A DNA stretch of 64,000 nt from Chromobotia macracanthus (lineage: Eukaryota > Chordata > Actinopteri > Cypriniformes > Botiidae), in contig JAZGTH010000002.1 in NCBI GenBank assembly GCA_036877525.1, positions 16,457,001 through 16,521,000 of the forward strand. Direction: 5' to 3'. The notes beneath the pieces are model-generated. The model saw only the letters and a program-made list of their open reading frames with translations, ran no database searches and was not told the origin of the DNA. Below, piece by piece: positions 59,501-64,000 of the stretch (the first letter of the stretch is position 1; each line of letters begins with the position of its first letter). The position numbers were made by a program, and so were the translations under genes.

Positions 59501-62500
59501 CAACATTTCAAGAATATTACACTTGGCTTTCTCCAAACTACTGATGTGATGTATATATTCAGCTGGGTTCATTCATTCGCCTTCAGATTTTCAGAACAGT
59601 CTCATTACAACTGTAACATCTACAGTTTCACAATATTTCCCAACTTCACAATATTACATTGATGCTTACAGATGAATTGTGTAGATTTAAAAAGTTTACA
59701 CACATAAACAAGAACAACCGTCGTCAGCAGCAGTCAAATTTAAAAGTAATTAAACCAGAATTACAATAACACACACAGACAAGGAGATATATGGATTCAA
59801 TTTCGTTCGTTCAATTTGGCTGAAAAGTTTTGGTGGATGAAATGTTGGTGTGTCTTTAGTGGTAACAGTGACAGAAGGGTTAGAAATCCCTTAGTACTTA
59901 AAGCAGAAGGTTTGTGAAGCGTGCTGAACATTTCTCCAGTGCTAATGACATCACTTGTGTTTTTGCATAAGATCCAGTTTGAGGTTGTGATGTTACACAC
60001 ATAATTAATCATAATGTTACGCACATAACTAACTAACCTAATCTCTGTGCGTATAAGTGTATTTGCCATTTTTCAAGTATCACTGTCACAAGCTTTCATG
60101 AATGCAGGAAAATGGACAGCTTGCAGAGAGAAGCGCCAACAAATGCTTTGAGCGTCTCTTTGAGACCCTTCAGGAAAGAAAAAGTGAAATGTTGCGATCC
60201 ATCGAGCAGTCCAGGAACCTGCGAATGGAGCGTCTGCATGCGCAGGTGGAGGAGTATCAGGGCATGCTGGAAAACAGCGGGCTTGTGGGATACGCACAGG
60301 AAGTTCTGAAGGAGACAGACCAATCCTGCTTCGTTCAGACTGCTAAACAGCTTCACATCAGGTCGGGTCACTTCAGTTTCGGTTGTTTGACAAGAACTTA
60401 GCTCAGCGATTTTGCCATGTGCCTGTAATCCACATTCCTTGTGTTCTGGATTTAATCCACAGTTTACTGTACACTTGTTTAATCCTGATCTCTAAGTTAA
60501 GCAGCTTTTCACTTTAACTTGTCAGCACACTATAAAATCATACTAGCAATGATGTCATGGGTCATCCAGTAATGTGAATTATCATTGATATTTCTTCACA
60601 GGATTCAGAAAGCCACAGAGTCACTGAAGACCTTTCAGCCAGCAGCAAACGCATCGTTTGAGGAGTTTGTTCTAGACACATTGAAGGAAGAGATGGTGCT
60701 GAAAGAGCTGAGTTTTAGTGGAGGTGAGATAAGATCACACAGCCAATAATCTCATAGACTCTGAGACTTGAACCATTTTGTGAAAATGTCTTCAATCTGT
60801 TGGGATAAATAAATTCAGAGAGATCAATTCAGTTGAATTACAGAACAGCAAGAAGTGAATATAAATGAGATAATCTGCTCTGGAGTCGGTTGTGCTAATC
60901 TGGTGTTATTAGTTGTCTCCGTCCGTCCTTGAACTGTGAGGTTAGTCCTACTGAGCGAAGCACTTAGTGTGCTGTTATCCTTAATGGATTAGTACTGGAC
61001 ATCGTTAGGGCTGGAGATTGTTTTCCACCCCCTGGATGATTTTGGTGAGATTTGTATTTAGATGATCTATTCTCTTCCACACTGTCTATAAGTTTTGGGT
61101 AAACAGTGGTTTCTGCAGATGTGGAATCACTAGGTTATTAATGGTGCAAATACATCAACCTTGCTGGGTGTTTAATGTAATTGGCTGAATTGTTGATGAG
61201 GCAAAGCTTTCAGTTTTGCAGTTTTAATTCTGTATTGCAGATTTCCTTCACTTTCCCTCAGTATTTTTTCTGCTGTATTTTCTGCCTCTTGCTTATCTGG
61301 TTAAATGCGTCTACTGTTCAGATCAATACCTTATTCAGGGAAAGTGTGTTTCCAGTATCTTGCCTGAGCTCTTGGCTGGCTGACCGGCTGTGACGGGCTT
61401 TGTTTCCATGGTGACAAGTGCAGCTTTCTTCTTTGTTCTCGGGGTCACGTGACTCTGTGAACTAACACCAAAATTATAGGATATTTAAACAATGAAACTT
61501 TTAAAATCAATTCTCAGCAGAGAAATACACTTGAAGTTTTTACCCAGACTTTCTGTTGATGTTGAAGACTAATCATTTTTCTCCTTGCAAAACTTAAAAG
61601 TTGTATGTTTTGTGGATTGAAAATAATCAGAACATATGCAGCAGCACCACCTGTGCTTCAGCCATCAGTTTATGAGAAGAATAGACACCATGAAATAATA
61701 TATTATTTAACTATTGTAGTTTTCTGAGCTCACTGACTGCATGTTAAATTGAATGTACAGCATAATGTTTTCTGATTCATGAGTCAAGTGACCGAGTTGC
61801 AGGAGCCAATGATTTGAATTATGGACTGAATCAGTCAGACAGCAACAGGTTCAGGTTCATAATGGCTTAAAATGAGCAATCGGGGGTTGGGTGCCTTGTT
61901 CAAGGGCACTTCAGTTGCTACCTGCTGGTACTGGAATTAAACCAGCGACCTTCTGATTACTCACTAACCAGTAATGGTTACCCCCAATGGACCACCCCCA
62001 AGTCCACACATTCCAGTAGTTTTGCATTCATTTACATAAACATCACTGAATCCATCTGTGTCTTGATGTTGAGCTCTGAATAAATCGTTTAGACGTGTGA
62101 AGTATTGAGTGAGAATAACGTTCAAACACTCCCAAGCTTCTACAATGATCTGAATTTTTAAAGATATTCTGTATGTTTGTATATTTTCTTTTTCTCTCGT
62201 CAGTTCCGGAGCCTCCTGTGATCGATCTGTCCCGCTGTCACGTTTACAACCAAGCGCTGATCCATTGGCGGACGTCTGAAGATACTTTGCCCTCAGATCA
62301 TTATATTGTTGAGTACAGACGTTTAAGCAGTGAGGATGGAGAGCCAGCCAACTGGACAGTGACAGAGCATGTGTATGGCAGCAATACGGTGGTGTCTGAT
62401 CTGGATTTCAACTGCTGCTATGCCTTCAGAGTAAAGAGCTGCCGCAATGGTACATTCAGCCCCTGCAGTCCAGAGGTGATCTTCCACACCCCCCCAGCAG

Positions 62501-64000
62501 CAGGTAAAACACAGTGAGCAGACTGCCTCATGTATGTGTGCCGGTTGAGTTGCTGGTCTTTGTTGTTGTGCTTTGTCTTGCCAAAAAGTTTGCTAATTAT
62601 TTTTATTGAGCAAGACCTTTGAAGTTTTTATACCAAATGTTTATAGTTTCATATTGAATCACTATATTTGTAAACGTGATCTTTGTTGTTTGAAGTTTGT
62701 TTAGATGAAAATCATGTGGTTGTTTGTGTTACTGTATTAGAGCGTTAGGGTTATTTTTCACTTTTTCATCATTAGATTATTAGAGAAGGACTTTGTTGCT
62801 TTCATTGGCGTTCTTATTTTTATTGTAAGGGTTTTTACTTAAAAACACATGAAATTTATCAGAGCAGAGATCACTAAATGTGGATCATATGTTACTCTCA
62901 AAATGAGCATCAAATTCATGTTTATTATGCAGTGTCTCTTTATAGCCACAAGGTGCCAGTTTACCCCAGGTGCTTGGTCCACCATAGATATCTGAAGCTG
63001 TGTTTATATTGTAATTATACTGTTCCTGTATTAACACTGTTTAAAAATGAATTGTGAATGATTTATTTAAGTGACAGTACACCTAAACGTATGAAGAGCT
63101 CTGACTGATTTTTCACTGTTTATGTCACAGTTACGTTCTTTCACTGTTTGTTTTGGTATAGAAAAGATTTATATAATGAACATGATTTCAACACATTTTA
63201 GTGTTGAAACAGTTGTATCTCAGCACTTTAGAAACGCTCAGATGCACAGATGTTATAAATGTGATTTTCACCTCAGTGATGTTGAAAAATGAGTGATATG
63301 TGTCTCTGCCCATCAGTGTTCGGGTTTCTCTTTAATGAGAAGTGTGGATTCAGTGCAGAACGGCTTCAGCTGAGCAAACACAGGGACTCTGTGGAAAGCT
63401 GTGCTGGATTGAGTTTCCTTCTGGCCACAGAACGCGTGCAGACAGGAAGTTACATTTCCCTCGACTATATCATCGGAGATGTGGGCATCTCGCATGGACG
63501 CCATTACTGGGCTTTTCGTGTGGATCCCAATTCGTATATGGTGAAAGTTGGAGTAGCATCTGACTCCAAACTAACAGAGTGGTTTCACAATCCCCATGAG
63601 ACCAGCAGCCCCAGGTAATAGGACAAACACACAGGGAATTCAAAATTGCTATCAAGACTGATACAATATTGTACAATAAATAAGTTCATGATTGGTTTCA
63701 TGGTGTTTGACTGCGTAACTAACAGACAGCAGGTAGTTTCTTGGTGTTTGACTGCGTAACTAATAGATTGTGGGTAGTATCATGGTGTTTGACTGAGTAA
63801 CTAACAGACAGCATGTAGTATCATGGTGTTTGACTGAGTAACTAACAGACAGCATGTAGTTTCACTGTGTTTGACAATGTAACTGCTCTGTAGGTATGAT
63901 CATGACAGCGGCCATGACAGTGGAAGTGAGGACACCTGCTTCGAGACTTCTCAGCCCTTTACGCTGCTTACCGTCGGGATGGGACGGGTTTTCATTCCTA
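53581..64000 (+). CDS. trim36: E3 ubiquitin-protein ligase TRIM36, 3' end outside window
   Basis: Ten exons are visible: 53581-53646, 54803-55043, 57990-58333, 58454-58600, 59344-59439, 60108-60361, 60602-60723, 62204-62503, 63317-63614 and 63894 to the window edge, about 658 residues of a protein near 730 in human. Domains in order: RING (CPICKELF through HSICHKC, about 34-60); B-box 1 (CNMCKPPVQEATKSC); B-box 2 (CPEHEMEKVNMYCEVC); coiled-coil/COS region over exons 5-7; fibronectin type III in exon 8 (EPPVIDLSRCHVYNQALIHW); SPRY from exon 9 onward. This is the MID/TRIM C-I layout. TRIM36 is known as a microtubule-linked ligase expressed in germ line and embryo. Two adjacent ATGs (53581 and 53584) compete for start. 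The stop codon lies beyond the edge. Confidence 0.96.
55509..55538 (+). CDS. trim36: Candidate in-frame trim36 microexon
   Basis: Thirty nucleotides are preceded by a strong acceptor (TTTTCTCTCTGTTGCCTGCAG) and followed by GTAGAT. Its phase is 1 at both ends, matching the exon 2/exon 3 junction, so inclusion would add ten residues (ASLRRSFGGR) after the RING-proximal serine-rich linker. No expression evidence exists here, and the donor is moderate. It may be cryptic. Confidence 0.3.
55915..55990 (-). repeat. Fragment of LINE-tail repeat
   Basis: TTTTTACAATGTGCATTGTT and CAAAGCAGCTTTAC match the ends of the copies at 16.5 kb and 48.9 kb. Confidence 0.55.
55992..56345 (+). mobile_element. MITE-like element, cyprinid type, one end missing
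   Basis: It begins AAAGGGATAGTTCACCCTAA and continues with ATTAATTACTCACTCTCATT and GTTCATCTTCAGAACAC, matching the minus strand of 39403-39838. The far terminal repeat was not found, so this copy is truncated. Confidence 0.7.
60724..62203. other. trim36 intron 7
   Basis: A 1.5-kb intron carrying a degraded SINE at 61880-61996. No other feature was recognised. Confidence 0.75.
61880..61996 (-). mobile_element. tRNA-derived SINE, degraded
   Basis: On the minus strand it has A-box-like TGGTCCATTGG, a decayed B box GGTTTAATTCC (plus-strand 61933-61943) and a 3' part GTGCCCTTGAACAAGGCACC. It is the same family as 35895-36005. Confidence 0.65.
63699..63893 (+). repeat. 41-bp tandem array ending at a trim36 splice acceptor
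   Basis: Units beginning TGGTGTTTGACTG recur at 63701, 63742, 63783 and 63824, exactly 41 bp apart. A shortened fifth unit runs into the exon 10 acceptor. Units 1, 3 and 4 contain GTAACTAACAGACAGC followed by GTAG, and unit 2 has CTAAT. The terminal GTAG of the shortened unit is the acceptor itself. Confidence 0.85.

Noticed and set aside
63699..63893. Regularly spaced repeats resembling a CRISPR array
   Set aside because: The units are contiguous 41-bp tandem repeats without spacers, within a vertebrate intron.

Overview
This window is nuclear DNA from a ray-finned fish, most likely a cyprinid. It is AT-rich, its genes are split by GT-AG introns, and it carries microsatellites, tRNA-derived SINEs, a decayed LINE and two copies of an element opening GGGATAGTTCACCC, a repeat I associate with zebrafish and carp genomes. 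Species level is inference. Nothing bacterial, viral or CRISPR-like is visible.

Eight protein-coding genes can be assembled exon by exon, each in continuous frame with conserved family residues. Left to right: commd10 (6.8-18.0 kb, minus), ap3s1 (19.1-24.1 kb, minus), cdo1 (25.8-28.9 kb, plus), tmed7 (32.6-33.7 kb, plus), fem1c (36.1-38.6 kb, plus), ccdc112 (42.0-44.9 kb, plus), pggt1b (46.5-51.8 kb, plus) and trim36 (53.6 kb to beyond the right edge, plus). From what I know of the human map this is the same order and relative orientation as the 5q22.3-q23.1 block (TRIM36-PGGT1B-CCDC112-FEM1C-TMED7-CDO1-AP3S1-COMMD10), read in reverse. ATG12, TICAM2, LVRN and ARL14EPL, which I recall lying within the human block, are not visible here.

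The first 6.6 kb hold no gene I can support, only duplicated non-coding blocks and a CpG-containing, promoter-like stretch near 5.3-6.5 kb. The large commd10 intron (7.0-15.5 kb) is filled with repeats. Intergenic gaps are short (1-4 kb), and several contain promoter motifs: CRE plus E-box at commd10, NF-Y and E-box at ap3s1, TATA at cdo1, ETS and ACGT cores at tmed7, a perfect RFX X-box at ccdc112 and an ETS/CRE composite at pggt1b.

The genes do not form an operon or one pathway. They are housekeeping or regulatory genes of vesicle traffic (ap3s1, tmed7, commd10), cysteine catabolism (cdo1), ubiquitin ligation (fem1c, trim36), protein prenylation (pggt1b) and cilium/centriolar biology (ccdc112). 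I found no convincing undescribed system. The best leads are cis-regulatory and splicing features: the ccdc112 X-box, a 41-bp tandem array running into the last visible trim36 splice acceptor, a TG-repeat in place of a polypyrimidine tract at the last ap3s1 acceptor, and a possible in-frame 30-nt trim36 microexon.
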